Assembly: GCF_000576555.1 (NCBI RefSeq)
Contig: NZ_CP007145.1
Location: forward strand, 2,232,001 to 2,296,000
DNA: 64,000 nt
From: Hymenobacter swuensis DY53
GTDB lineage: Bacteria > Bacteroidota > Bacteroidia > Cytophagales > Hymenobacteraceae
Direction of reading: 5' to 3'
The notes under the pieces were generated by a model. That model ran no database searches, was not told the DNA's origin, and was given only the letters and a program-made list of their open reading frames with translations. The position numbers were made by a program, and so were the translations under genes. Below are positions 52,105 through 60,204 of the stretch, piece by piece; within the stretch, counting starts at the first letter, position 1, and every line of letters begins with the position of its first letter.

Positions 52105-52823
52105 AAATATACGTAGCAACCGCCGCTCTGCTGCTGGCGGCAGCAGGGGCCGGCCCGGCCGCCCACGCCCAACGGGTCCTGTTCCGGGCCGACCCCGCCA
52201 CCGATTCGATGCAGGTGAGCTATGGGCCTAACCGGAAGTTCTACCAGCACCTGTTTGTGGGATATACTCCCGTGGTGGGTAGTCCTGCCGGCCCCGGGGC
52301 CGCTTTGCGCCCCTTCAAGTCGGCGGAGCTGTTTATTGGTGTGCGTTCCAAATTTCGGCTCACCCGAACGGTTTCAACCGGGTTCGATGTGCAATATGCC
52401 CGGCTGGTATACGCTTTGGAGCAGAACAGCCGGAAACTGCTTCCCAACCCGCAACTGCACGAGCAGGAGTCGTTGGTGCTTTCTCAGGTGCAGGTGCAGC
52501 CCTTCGTGCGGCTGGGCTTTGGCCGGCGCGGCAACGTCATCGGGCATTACCTCGACCTGAGCGGCTGGGGCGGCTGGGTGATGGCCACCTCGCATCGCAC
52601 CGAGGACCAGCCCGGTACCGGCGGCAGTGCGCGCACGGTAGTTGTGGAGCATGGCTTGGGCTATCTGCGCCGCTGGTCGTTTGGGATAGGAGCGCGGCTG
52701 GGGGCGGGGCGCTACGCTGCCACGGCCCGCTACCGCCTTTCCGATACGTTTACTGCCGGGGCCGATCCGACCTACGTGGAACTTCCGCGCTGGCTGGTGG
52801 GGCTGGAGTTGGGATTGTTTTAA
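52101..52823 (+). CDS. Hypothetical outer-membrane beta-barrel protein
   Basis: A 240-residue exported protein with a signal peptide ending at AHAQ (residue 24). The mature chain has alternating hydrophobic/polar strands (KFYQHLFVGYTPVVGS, VQPFVRLGFGRRGN, WSFGIGARLGAGRYAATARYRL) and ends in an aromatic/hydrophobic strand WLVGLELGLF, the pattern expected of an 8-10 strand barrel with a C-terminal Phe. The family is not named. Its ATG overlaps the S8 protease stop by four bases, so the two products may be functionally linked, with the barrel as docking site, channel or substrate. A run with no clear hairpin follows. Confidence 0.78.
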   Translation: MKIYVATAALLLAAAGAGPAAHAQRVLFRADPATDSMQVSYGPNRKFYQHLFVGYTPVVGSPAGPGAALRPFKSAELFIGVRSKFRLTRTVSTGFDVQYARLVYALEQNSRKLLPNPQLHEQESLVLSQVQVQPFVRLGFGRRGNVIGHYLDLSGWGGWVMATSHRTEDQPGTGGSARTVVVEHGLGYLRRWSFGIGARLGAGRYAATARYRLSDTFTAGADPTYVELPRWLVGLELGLF

Positions 52824-53018
52824 AAATTGCTGAAAAAAGCCCGGTCGGTATAGCCTACTGTACCGTTTGTCCCGTAAATAGCTCCAAACCAGCCGGCACT
52901 CACGGCCGCCTGATTGGCTTTTCTCTCACTGCATGCTGCCTTTGTAGGTACCACTATTCTGCTGTTAGCAGGTTTTGTATTTTGCCGAACTGATTTAACG
53001 ATGGTTCACTCCTCTTTC

Positions 53019-53621
53019 ATGAAAAAGCTTGTACTCCCCGCCGCCGGAGCCTTGTTTCTGCTCCAGCTGTCTTCCTGCATCAATACGGAGCGCGAGGTGG
53101 GGACTTCTAAAAATAATGATCGGGTATTTACGCCCACGCCCGAAGCCAACCGAGGCCGCGTGTCGGAACGCACGGTACTGCGCACGGTGAATGCGACGCA
53201 TAGCTTCTCCAGCGCCAAAACCAAGGATAAATTCGTGCTGCAACTGCGCGGAACGAAAATTGCCACGTCCCAGGCCTACTTCATCATTGTGGGACCGACC
53301 GGCGACACCCTGCGCAAGGAAATGATACCGGCTACGGCCCTCATCAACGAGCGGAACCTCGATGACCCGCAGGCCGCAACCGTGCGCGACAAGGAAATTG
53401 CCATTCTGCAGGGTATGAATAGCTTTTTCAGCGAAGACCGGTTTGTGCAGCCCGCCGTGGCCCGCACCGCCACTCAACCTGAAAACGTAGATACCCAAAC
53501 CTGGACGTCGGTAAAAGATGACTCCCGCGCTGTAGGCTTCGATTATCCGGCGGCCGACGGCCGGGAGCGGCGCTTGGCGTACTCCAAAAAGCTGGGCCGC
53601 GCCGTGGTAGTGGCCGAGTAG
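53019..53621 (+). CDS. Hypothetical lipoprotein
   Basis: A 200-residue lipoprotein. Using the ATG at 53019 gives the signal MKKLVLPAAGALFLLQLSSC with Cys20 as lipid anchor. Two upstream in-frame ATGs (52914, 53001) only add sequence before it. The mature part is basic-to-polar, with TPTPEANRGRVSERTVLRTVNATHSFSSAK, then a beta-rich KFVLQLRGTKIATSQAYFIIVGPTGDTLRKEMI and a helical second half. I recognise no family. It is followed by a strong terminator at 53641-53675 shared with the convergent DUF3570 gene, so it is monocistronic. Confidence 0.8.
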   Translation: MKKLVLPAAGALFLLQLSSCINTEREVGTSKNNDRVFTPTPEANRGRVSERTVLRTVNATHSFSSAKTKDKFVLQLRGTKIATSQAYFIIVGPTGDTLRKEMIPATALINERNLDDPQAATVRDKEIAILQGMNSFFSEDRFVQPAVARTATQPENVDTQTWTSVKDDSRAVGFDYPAADGRERRLAYSKKLGRAVVVAE

Positions 53622-53640
53622 GTTTCGCTGTTTTTATACA

Positions 53641-53675
53641 AAAGCCCCGCCCGATACAGTATCGGACGGGGCTTT
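53641..53675. terminator. Bidirectional Rho-independent terminator
   Basis: AAAGCCCCGCCCGATA (53641-53656) pairs with TATCGGACGGGGCTTT (53660-53675) with one mismatch. It ends both the lipoprotein gene and the minus-strand DUF3570 cluster. Confidence 0.9.
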
Positions 53676-53697
53676 CTGCTGCTTGGTTGAGCCGGGC

Positions 53698-54981
53698 CTA
53701 CGGCATGGTGAAAGCCAGATCGAAGCTTACCACGCTGGCCTGGAAGTCGATGTTGCGCTGGTAGTAGGCATAGCGCACATCCAGCGACTTAAACTTGGCC
53801 ACCTTGCGGCCGCCTGCCCCGTTGCTGAACGGCGTCTTGAAGCGCGAAATGCCGTACACCGGCGAGTAGCGCAGCCCCAGCCCGTACTTGTTGGCCGAGA
53901 ACTTCGACAGGTCGTAGTCAGAGGTGTAGAACTCGTCGGTGAGGCTGTGCTGGGCGTAGGCGGCAAAGTACTTGGCGGCCGTCTGGGTGTGGTAGCGGTA
54001 GAAGGGATACACCACGAAAAAGGGCGTCACCTTCAGGGGTGCTTCCAACTCCAGGGTATGGGCCGTAATACCGAAGTTATCGTTGTAGAAGCGGTAGAAA
54101 CCGCGCAGCTGCACTAGGTCGGAGGCGTAGTAGCTTACGCGTAGGCCCACCGGATACTTGAAGCGGCGCTGGGGCAGCTGCTCCACTTTGGGCGCGGTGG
54201 AGCCCTGAAAGTATACCCGGTGGAATGGCGTGCTCAGCAGCCCGTTCTGGTACACCAGTTCGGTGCTCACGGCCAGCTGCAGCCGCTGGCTGATGACCTG
54301 CGAGTACACCAGGTTCAGGTTGTAGCTCTGGCGCTTATTGGTGGGCACCAGCATCTGACCGGTGCGCAGCTCGGTGGGGTAAATTAGCTTGGCTTGGTCG
54401 AAAAAGGCCTGCCCGGCTACGCTCAGCTCCCGGTTGCCATCCTGGGAGCTTTTTGCCCATGAGGCAGCCACGTTCACCGAGAAGTAGTCGTACTCCTTCG
54501 ATACGCCGCCGCCCACCCCGATGATGCGGTGCTTGGCCTTGTTTTCGCGGGAATAGCCCAGGTCTACATGGTAGCGCACATCGTGGGCGGAAGGGGTGGA
54601 AAGGTAGTAGCCTTCCACGCCGTCAATGCGGTCAGTGGAAGCCGAGGCGTAGAAGTCGGCTCCGATGTTGGCCGTCAGGCGGCTGACGGTATCGAGCGGG
54701 ATGTTGAGAATGATGGTGGGCGTCACGTCGGTGAGCTGCTCGGTGCCCTGCCCGCCTTGCACGGCCCCGTGGGAGCCGTCCTGCTGGTAGTAGCTGCCGA
54801 GGATGTTCACCTCCGTCTCGCCGGGCGAGGCCGTGCTGAGGTTGGTAGTAGCAGGCGTAGCGGGCACGCCGGAGCCATCAAGGCGGTTGGGCGTGAGGCC
54901 ACCCTGCGCCAGGGCCAGCCCCGGCAGCAGCAGTAACCCCGCTGCCACCCGGCCACCGCGGAAAATAGAAGAGAAGTTCAT
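53698..54981 (-). CDS. DUF3570 outer-membrane beta-barrel protein
   Basis: A 427-residue protein with a signal peptide ending near ALAQ (residue 26), then a barrel. The N-terminal half includes ETEVNILGSYYQQDGSHGAVQGGQGTEQLTDVTP, in parts, which I recognise as DUF3570. Strands such as LTANIGADFYASASTDRID and a closing ASVVSFDLAFTMP follow. Family members sit next to DUF4266 lipoproteins, ApbE and a thioredoxin-like protein, exactly as here (all four minus strand, 53.7-57 kb). It should be the outer-membrane part of that envelope system. No substrate or electron partner is known to me. It is the last gene of the cluster, separated from DUF4266 by a hairpin. Confidence 0.9.
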   Translation of the reverse strand: MNFSSIFRGGRVAAGLLLLPGLALAQGGLTPNRLDGSGVPATPATTNLSTASPGETEVNILGSYYQQDGSHGAVQGGQGTEQLTDVTPTIILNIPLDTVSRLTANIGADFYASASTDRIDGVEGYYLSTPSAHDVRYHVDLGYSRENKAKHRIIGVGGGVSKEYDYFSVNVAASWAKSSQDGNRELSVAGQAFFDQAKLIYPTELRTGQMLVPTNKRQSYNLNLVYSQVISQRLQLAVSTELVYQNGLLSTPFHRVYFQGSTAPKVEQLPQRRFKYPVGLRVSYYASDLVQLRGFYRFYNDNFGITAHTLELEAPLKVTPFFVVYPFYRYHTQTAAKYFAAYAQHSLTDEFYTSDYDLSKFSANKYGLGLRYSPVYGISRFKTPFSNGAGGRKVAKFKSLDVRYAYYQRNIDFQASVVSFDLAFTMP

Positions 54982-55015
54982 AACAAAACGAGGGGAGTTA
55001 TGTGGGAAGAAACCT

Positions 55016-55056
55016 ACAGCCCGTCATTCCTCGGCAAGCTCGGAATGACGGGCTGT
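55016..55056. terminator. Hairpin between DUF4266 and DUF3570 genes
   Basis: ACAGCCCGTCATTCC (55016-55030) pairs perfectly with GGAATGACGGGCTGT (55042-55056). There is no T run, so it may be an attenuator or mRNA stabiliser that lets DUF3570 be expressed at a different level. Confidence 0.55.
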
Positions 55057-55070
55057 AAACCAGCTAAAAG

Positions 55071-55319
55071 CTAATTACAGCCGCAGCCGCCGCCGACTTT
55101 GCCGCCGTTGGCACCGCCGGCACCCTCGCGGTAGCTTTCGAAGTTGGATTCATACACTTCTACCCGCTTGTTGGCGAGCTTCATATCCTCGTCGTTGAGA
55201 TAGACTTTCTGGTAAGCGGCCACCGAGACGCAGCCCGAGAGGCTGGCCGCAGCAGCCAGCAGCCCGACCAGCCCCAGCAAGGGGCGGCACAGGCGCGAAA
55301 AAACAGGAATTCGGTTCAC
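55071..55319 (-). CDS. DUF4266 lipoprotein
   Basis: An 82-residue lipoprotein if the GTG at 55319 is used. The signal (LLGLVGLLAAAASLSGC) gives an anchored Cys near residue 31. The mature part has the DUF4266 hallmark YQKVYLNDEDMKLANKRVEVYESNFESYREG, in parts, and ends in a Gly-rich GGKVGGGCGCN with two cysteines. An ATG at 55397 exists but would overlap the ApbE gene and bury the signal. It lies between ApbE (upstream) and DUF3570 (downstream). The C-terminal cysteine pair could bind a metal or be the redox target of the thioredoxin-like protein (inference). Confidence 0.85.
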   Translation of the reverse strand: MNRIPVFSRLCRPLLGLVGLLAAAASLSGCVSVAAYQKVYLNDEDMKLANKRVEVYESNFESYREGAGGANGGKVGGGCGCN

Positions 55320-55359
55320 GGGCGAGGGGAGAAAAAGGGCGAAAGAACAGATCCGGCCG

Positions 55360-56403
55360 CTAGGGCCGCGGGGCAAGCAGAGTGGGCACCGGCGCATTGT
55401 TGCGCAGGTAGCGCACCTGCATGTTTTTGGATACCAGCGTGCGGTTGTCGTCGGTGATAAGCGTACAATCTACCCCTTTCAGCGTGTTGATGAAAGCTAA
55501 ACCGTCGACGGACCCTTTGACGAAGACGACCTCATCCAGACAGTCGGCCAATTCCACATCGGGGCAGATGATGGTGACTGAGCGCAGGCCGGTGGCGGGC
55601 ATACCGGTGGCGGGGTTGAGAATATGCCCGTACACCTTGCCTGCGGAAGTAAAATACTGCTCGTAATTGCCGGCCGTCACCACGGCCACGTCGGTTACCT
55701 GCACCCAGGAGGAGATGCTGCCCGGGTGGTCCGGGGCGCCGATGGCCACGCGCCACAGCGAGCCGTCGGCCTGCCGGCCCCAGCACAGGATGTCGCCTGA
55801 GCCATTGAGCAGGCCGCCTTTGATACTGAGCCTGTCCAGCACCTGCCGGGCTCGCCGGATGCCGTAGCCCTGCAGTACTCCCGCCAGATTCATGCGCATG
55901 CCCTTGTCTTTGAGTAGCACGGTCCGGCGGGCGGCATCCAGCACCACATTGCGGTAGTTGATGCGGGCCACGGCGGCCTTCATCACCTCGGGCGGGGGGA
56001 GCGGGTGTTCTTGGCGGTCGAACGTATAGATCTTATCGGCCGAGGCAAACGTGACGTCAAACGCTCCGCCGCTCAACTCCGAGATACGCAGGGTGCGCTG
56101 AATCAGGTCGAACACCTCCTGATCCACTACCACCGGCCGCAGCCCGGCGGCGCGGTTGATCTGGGTAATCTGGGAAGTGGAATCCCAGAACGACATCAGC
56201 CGGTCGATGCGGCGGGTTTCGGCAATGGCGGCGTTGAGGGCGTTCCAGCCCAGGGTGTCATTGTCGGCTACCACCGTGTAGGTGAAGTGAGAGCCCATCA
56301 GGCGGGCTTCTTTGGTGAAGTTGCGCGGGTGACCAGGGGCCGCAGCGGCAGCCAGCGGCAGCAGGCTCAGCAGCCAGAAAAACCGAAGAAAATGCAAAAG
56401 CAT
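55360..56403 (-). CDS. apbE: ApbE-family FAD:protein FMN transferase
   Basis: A 347-residue exported flavin transferase. The signal peptide ends near AAAA (residue 22), and the catalytic domain fills the rest. MGSHFTYTVV, IDRLMSFWDSTSQITQINRAAG, SGGAFDVTFA, NLAGVLQGYGIRRA, GSGDILCWG and HILNPATGMPA are the expected flavin- and metal-binding stretches. ApbE attaches FMN by a phosphoester bond to a Ser/Thr in a DGxTGAT-like motif of envelope redox proteins, but I see no such motif in the neighbouring products. The partner may be elsewhere, or the target motif may be divergent. It lies between the thioredoxin-like and DUF4266 genes. Confidence 0.92.
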   Translation of the reverse strand: MLLHFLRFFWLLSLLPLAAAAAPGHPRNFTKEARLMGSHFTYTVVADNDTLGWNALNAAIAETRRIDRLMSFWDSTSQITQINRAAGLRPVVVDQEVFDLIQRTLRISELSGGAFDVTFASADKIYTFDRQEHPLPPPEVMKAAVARINYRNVVLDAARRTVLLKDKGMRMNLAGVLQGYGIRRARQVLDRLSIKGGLLNGSGDILCWGRQADGSLWRVAIGAPDHPGSISSWVQVTDVAVVTAGNYEQYFTSAGKVYGHILNPATGMPATGLRSVTIICPDVELADCLDEVVFVKGSVDGLAFINTLKGVDCTLITDDNRTLVSKNMQVRYLRNNAPVPTLLAPRP

Positions 56404-56478
56404 GGCGGCAGCAGAACAAGACAGAAAAACGGCCGGTGCCGCCGAAGAATCGGGCCCCGGCCGCCGGTAAACTACGGG

Positions 56479-56967
56479 TTATTTCTGCGCCAGCAGGGTG
56501 TTCAGGTAGTTGGTGTAAGCCATGGCCCCGCCGGCCCGGTAGCCGGTTTTGGCCAGCACCTTGCCCTCGGGCGACAACAGCACCACCAGTGGGAAGGTGC
56601 CTTCCTTGTTCAGCTTGGCGGCAGTCTGTTCGTTGAGCTTGGTTTGTTCGGCCGGCAGCTTATTTTTCTTGCTGCGCGGGAAGTCGAAGCGGGCCAGCAC
56701 CAGCTTATCCTGGGCGTATTGCTCAAACTCGGGTTTGTCGAACACTTCCTGCTTGAGCATGATGCAGGGCTTGCACCAGTCGGAGCCCGAGAAAACGGCC
56801 AGCACAGGCCGGCCGGTGGCCTTGGCCTGCTGCAGAGCCGCATCGAGGGTCGTGTTCCAGGTAGCGGACGTGGCGGTGTGTGCGGGTGCAGGGGCCTGGG
56901 CGAAGGAAACGGGGGCGGTGCCGGTCAGCAACAGGGCAAACGCGGCAGCAAAGAGGGGAGTGCGCAT
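56479..56967 (-). CDS. Exported thioredoxin-fold protein
   Basis: A 162-residue exported protein. The signal peptide from the ATG at 56967 ends at SFAQ (residue 22). The thioredoxin fold (about 30-155) has its active site at FSGSDWCKPCIMLKQEVF; the WCKPC pair is intact, and the cis-Pro lies in GTFPLVVLLSPEGK. The type resembles the DUF255/thioredoxin_7-like proteins that reduce or rearrange periplasmic disulfides. It heads the cluster with ApbE, DUF4266 and DUF3570, so its target may be the cysteine-tailed DUF4266 lipoprotein. A longer in-frame start at 57066 lacks signal character and is rejected. Confidence 0.9.
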   Translation of the reverse strand: MRTPLFAAAFALLLTGTAPVSFAQAPAPAHTATSATWNTTLDAALQQAKATGRPVLAVFSGSDWCKPCIMLKQEVFDKPEFEQYAQDKLVLARFDFPRSKKNKLPAEQTKLNEQTAAKLNKEGTFPLVVLLSPEGKVLAKTGYRAGGAMAYTNYLNTLLAQK

Positions 56968-57039
56968 CAGAAGGGCGGTCTTGAAAAGAGAACAGAAAAT
57001 TCTGAGCCGTGTACGGGGCAACCGATGTGCTGGGGTAAG

Positions 57040-57083
57040 AAAAACGCGGAACTGCTTCGTTGACAAAGCGGCCCCGCGTTTTT
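57040..57083. terminator. Hairpin upstream of the thioredoxin gene
   Basis: AAAAACGCGG (57040-57049) pairs with CCGCGTTTTT (57074-57083) around an inner GCTT/AAGC stem. On the minus strand it could end read-through from the M23 gene ahead of the envelope cluster. The rest of 57084-57233 shows nothing recognisable. Confidence 0.6.
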
Positions 57084-57233
57084 ACTCCAATCACCGCATC
57101 AAACCTACGGTCCGGTGCATGAAGCCCAGATGAAGAAACGGAGCATATGGGAGAAAATTATCAGTGCAATAACAAGTTGCTAATGGAAAAATTGCGAGAG
57201 AATAAAAGAATATAGCGGTTGTGCGAATAGCGT

Positions 57234-57315
57234 AGAGACGCGACACTTTGCGTCTCCTCGTGCGAGTAAACTCAACGATGCTGTTCAACGTGGAGACGCG
57301 AAGTGTCGCGTCTCT
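57234..57315. repeat. Palindromic element D
   Basis: Twenty-four-bp arms at 57234-57257 and 57292-57315 match with one mismatch (AGAGACGCGACACTT.GCGTC). This is another REP-like palindrome type, between the thioredoxin cluster and the M23 gene. Confidence 0.72.
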
Positions 57316-57423
57316 ATACCACCCATACATCGTTCACGAAACTGCTATAAGAAGACCGTCGTGGTTTGATTCTACTCAGCATGATAGTCTCTACTTGTGT
57401 CAGCCAAACTGCCGGCCCGGGAC

Positions 57424-58758
57424 CTATACTGGTCGTACCGCTACCCAGCCGGTGCGGCCATCGGCCTGGCGCACCAACCGGTAGCCTCCAAACTCGCCCA
57501 GCACCGAAACGGCCGTCTGGGCCGGGAGGGAAGCAATGGCGGGGGCGTCGGGTAGCGGGAAGGAGCGTAGCTCGGCCACGGCCGCCAGGTTTTCGCGGCG
57601 CAACGGCGCGGCCGTTAGCACGGCTTTGGCGGGCACGAAGCCAGTGCGGCCGGCCGGCAGCTGCACCCGCAGCCACTCGGCGGAGGCCCCCAGTACCAGC
57701 AGCGGGGTGGCGCGGGTAGCAGCGGCGGCCACGGCGGCCGTGGTAGCCGGGGTGCGGCGTAGGTTCAGTTTGGCCTCCCGGGCCCGCACCCACTGGCCCA
57801 GGCGGGCCGGTAGCACTTTCGGGGCCGGCAGCACCGCATCCGGACGCCGCACGAAGGGGAATGGGTCGACGGCCCCGTTACGGTACACGCCAAAGTGCAG
57901 GTGGGGCGGGGTGGTTTTGGCGTTGCCGGTGTTGCCTACCAGACCCAGCGTATCGCCGGGTTTCACCTGCTGACCGGCTTGCACCAGCTGCTTATCGAGG
58001 TGGGCGTAGTAGAGGTGCTGGCCGTGGTCGGTATCGGCCAGCCATACCACCCGGCCCCCGCGTGGGGTTTCCTGCACCCGCGTAATGTAGCCGCGGGCGG
58101 CGGCCACGGCTGGCGTGCCACGCTGGGCGAAGATGTCGATGCCCTCGTGGCGGCGGGCTCCGCCGTCCCGGTCCACGCCCCAGAACGAGCCCACTGCCAC
58201 GTCCGATTTGCCCTTTACCGGAAAGCCCAGGCTCGGCTCTCGCAGGATGCGCAGGGTGTAGCGGCCGCCACGCAGCAGCTCCGGCTGCACCCGCAGCAGG
58301 TGCTGGCGGTCGGCGTCGGCCACGTAGCGGAAGCTCAGGTCGGCGGTATCGGCGGAGGCCAGAGGGCGCGGGGCCGAGCGGTCAGGGTTCAACTCGAAGG
58401 CATCCACGAATACTTTGGGGACGCGGGTGCCGGGTGCCAGCGTGAGGCTGATGTGGATGGCCTCGCCCTGCCGCACCTGGTAGCGCAGGCCAGTGGACAC
58501 GGCCCGGTCGGCGGGAAAAAAGCCCGACTCCTGGAAGGGCAGCTTCACCACCAGCGAATCGCGCAGGGCCTGGTCGGCGGCCCGCAGCCAGTCACGGCCC
58601 AGGGCCGTTTCGGCGAGGCCGGCCTCCTTTAGCTTGTGGGCGTAGGCTTCATGCGGGGTGCGGCTTTGGAAGATGCCCTGCAGCGTCTGGCTCTGGCTAC
58701 AGGCGGTAAGAAATAGGACAAACAGAACGGCGGGCAAGGCCCGGAGTCGGTGCAGCAT
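57424..58758 (-). CDS. M23 peptidase lipoprotein with SH3-like tail
   Basis: A 444-residue lipoprotein. The signal ends in FLTAC (Cys20). Residues 30-185 form a beta-rich N-terminal region. The M23 (LytM) endopeptidase domain (about 195-310) has RRHEGIDIFAQRGTP with the zinc His and Asp, and PPHLHFGVYRN with the HxH pair, so it should be active on peptidoglycan cross-links. Two SH3-type modules follow (about 325-385 and 390-440; KLNLRRTP, GRTGFVPA, GRTGWVAV). It would act in cell-wall turnover from the inner face of the outer membrane. It is monocistronic, with element D and the hairpin at 57040 downstream. Confidence 0.9.
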   Translation of the reverse strand: MLHRLRALPAVLFVLFLTACSQSQTLQGIFQSRTPHEAYAHKLKEAGLAETALGRDWLRAADQALRDSLVVKLPFQESGFFPADRAVSTGLRYQVRQGEAIHISLTLAPGTRVPKVFVDAFELNPDRSAPRPLASADTADLSFRYVADADRQHLLRVQPELLRGGRYTLRILREPSLGFPVKGKSDVAVGSFWGVDRDGGARRHEGIDIFAQRGTPAVAAARGYITRVQETPRGGRVVWLADTDHGQHLYYAHLDKQLVQAGQQVKPGDTLGLVGNTGNAKTTPPHLHFGVYRNGAVDPFPFVRRPDAVLPAPKVLPARLGQWVRAREAKLNLRRTPATTAAVAAAATRATPLLVLGASAEWLRVQLPAGRTGFVPAKAVLTAAPLRRENLAAVAELRSFPLPDAPAIASLPAQTAVSVLGEFGGYRLVRQADGRTGWVAVRPV

Positions 58759-58828
58759 GAATACAGGGAGAGAGGTCGAACTAGGTAATAGGATAAACCC
58801 CAGCCGCGGCGGAGTAGTTCTTTGGTAA

Positions 58829-59021
58829 GTGGTGAAGTTGTGAAAGGTGAAATTGTGAATTACGGCCTCCGTTGTCCCATGTTAGGCTTCTGCCTGCGCA
58901 GGAGCCTATTAGTTTCGTGTATTGCACTGTCAAACTTCTTGCTACCACCATCTGAGCCTATTCGTGCAGTTCTGAATGCCGTGGGTTCTTGCACAATTTC
59001 ACAACTTCGCAACTTCACCAC
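58829..59021. repeat. Inverted-repeat element A, copy 4
   Basis: The left arm GTGGTGAAGTTGTGAAAGGT (from 58829) faces right arms built from CACAATTTCACAACTTCGCA and ACTTCACCAC (58992-59021). The core of about 130 bp contains TTCTGCCTGCGCA (58888-58900), close to the core 13-mer of copies 1 and 3. It ends 12 bp before the HMG-CoA lyase start codon. Confidence 0.65.
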
Positions 59022-59033
59022 CCTTCCCCCCCC

Positions 59034-59888
59034 ATGCTCCACCTCACCGAATGCCCGCGCGACGCCATGCAGGGCTGGCCTACGTTCATCCCTACCGCCG
59101 ATAAAATCAGCTACCTCAACGCTTTGCTGCGGGTGGGGTTTGATACGCTTGATTTCGGCTCCTTCGTGTCGCCGAAGGCCATTCCGCAGCTGGCCGACAC
59201 GACCGAGGTGCTGGCGGGCCTCGACGTAAGCCAGTCAAAAACGCAGCTGCTGGCCATCGTGGCCAACCTGCGCGGGGCCGAAACTGCCGCTCAGCACCCG
59301 CAGATCCGGTTTATCGGCTTCCCGCTGTCGGTGTCCGAAACCTTTCAGCAGCGCAACACCAACAAGAGCATTGTCCAGGCCCTCGACGACGTGGCCCGCA
59401 TGCAGGAGCTGTGTGCCCGCACTGGGCAGGAGCAGGTAGTGTACCTGAGTATGGGCTTCGGCAACCCCTACGGCGACGCCTGGGGCCCCGCCGTGCTGGG
59501 CGAGTTCACTCAGAAGCTCGATGTGCTGGGCGTGGGCATCGTGGCGCTGTCGGATACCATCGGGGCCAGCACGCCGGCCACCATTGCCCCCGCCTTCCGG
59601 GAGCTGACGGCCGCCTACCCGCACATCCGCTTTGGGGCGCACCTGCACACCACGCCCACCACCTGGCGCGAGAAGATACAGGCCGCCTACGATGCCGGCT
59701 GCCACCACTTCGATGGCGCGCTGGGCGGCTACGGCGGCTGCCCCATGGCGGCCGATGAGCTAACTGGTAACATGCCCACCGAACGGCTCCTGGACTTCGC
59801 CGCCGAAGTTGGTGCCGCACCGGAGCTGAATCGGGAGGCGTTGAAGGAGGCAATGGCTTGGAATCAGCGCATATTTGCGGGGCATTGA
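59034..59888 (+). CDS. Hydroxymethylglutaryl-CoA lyase
   Basis: A 284-residue TIM-barrel enzyme of the HMGL-like family that splits 3-hydroxy-3-methylglutaryl-CoA into acetyl-CoA and acetoacetate, the end of leucine breakdown. The start LTECPRDAMQGW carries the first metal and substrate residues. LRVGFDTLDFGSFVSPKAIPQ follows, with YLSMGFGNPYGD, LSDTIGAST, and HLHTTPTTW containing the metal-binding His pair. GALGGYGGCPMAADEL includes the active-site Cys loop. The length matches bacterial lyases. The ATG at 59034 is used; an upstream ATG at 58989 lies inside the repeat arm. It is monocistronic or leads to the small gene 18 bp downstream. Confidence 0.9.
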   Translation: MLHLTECPRDAMQGWPTFIPTADKISYLNALLRVGFDTLDFGSFVSPKAIPQLADTTEVLAGLDVSQSKTQLLAIVANLRGAETAAQHPQIRFIGFPLSVSETFQQRNTNKSIVQALDDVARMQELCARTGQEQVVYLSMGFGNPYGDAWGPAVLGEFTQKLDVLGVGIVALSDTIGASTPATIAPAFRELTAAYPHIRFGAHLHTTPTTWREKIQAAYDAGCHHFDGALGGYGGCPMAADELTGNMPTERLLDFAAEVGAAPELNREALKEAMAWNQRIFAGH

Positions 59889-59906
59889 TGATGTTAACCG
59901 CTTAAA

Positions 59907-60134
59907 ATGAACACCCAGAATCTAGCGCAAATTCTTAAAAGAATAAGTATTCGCCCCGACTCTTATGACTTAAGAGGTGGCCTTCCTAATGAAACCATGT
60001 GCTTAAATAAAAACGGTCAGGTTTGGGAAGTATATTATAGTGAGCGTGGGAGAAAGTCTGGTTTGCATAGCTTTCACTCCGAGGATGTAGCTTGCAAATA
60101 CTTGCTTGGAACGCTGGTAAACATGTTCTACTGA
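59907..60134 (+). CDS. Small AT-rich immunity-like hypothetical protein
   Basis: A 75-residue soluble protein: helix LAQILKRISIRPDSYDL, a GGLPNETMCL turn, then a beta segment QVWEVYYSERGRKSGLHSF and a final helix VACKYLLGTLVNMF. The VYYSERG-type motif with late acidic and Cys residues recalls small immunity proteins of contact-dependent toxin systems, which often stand alone. Base composition is AT-rich against a GC-rich background, so it is probably a recent arrival, like the gene at 19.1 kb. No toxin gene is adjacent. The family is not certain; the coding potential is supported by composition and by the clean start 18 bp after HMG-CoA lyase. Confidence 0.6.
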   Translation: MNTQNLAQILKRISIRPDSYDLRGGLPNETMCLNKNGQVWEVYYSERGRKSGLHSFHSEDVACKYLLGTLVNMFY

Positions 60135-60204
60135 CGTGCTCACTACCAAGCAGCTTCTTCCGTGTCATCGTACCAGTGCTGAAACTTCACTAGTTCTGTT
60201 TCCT

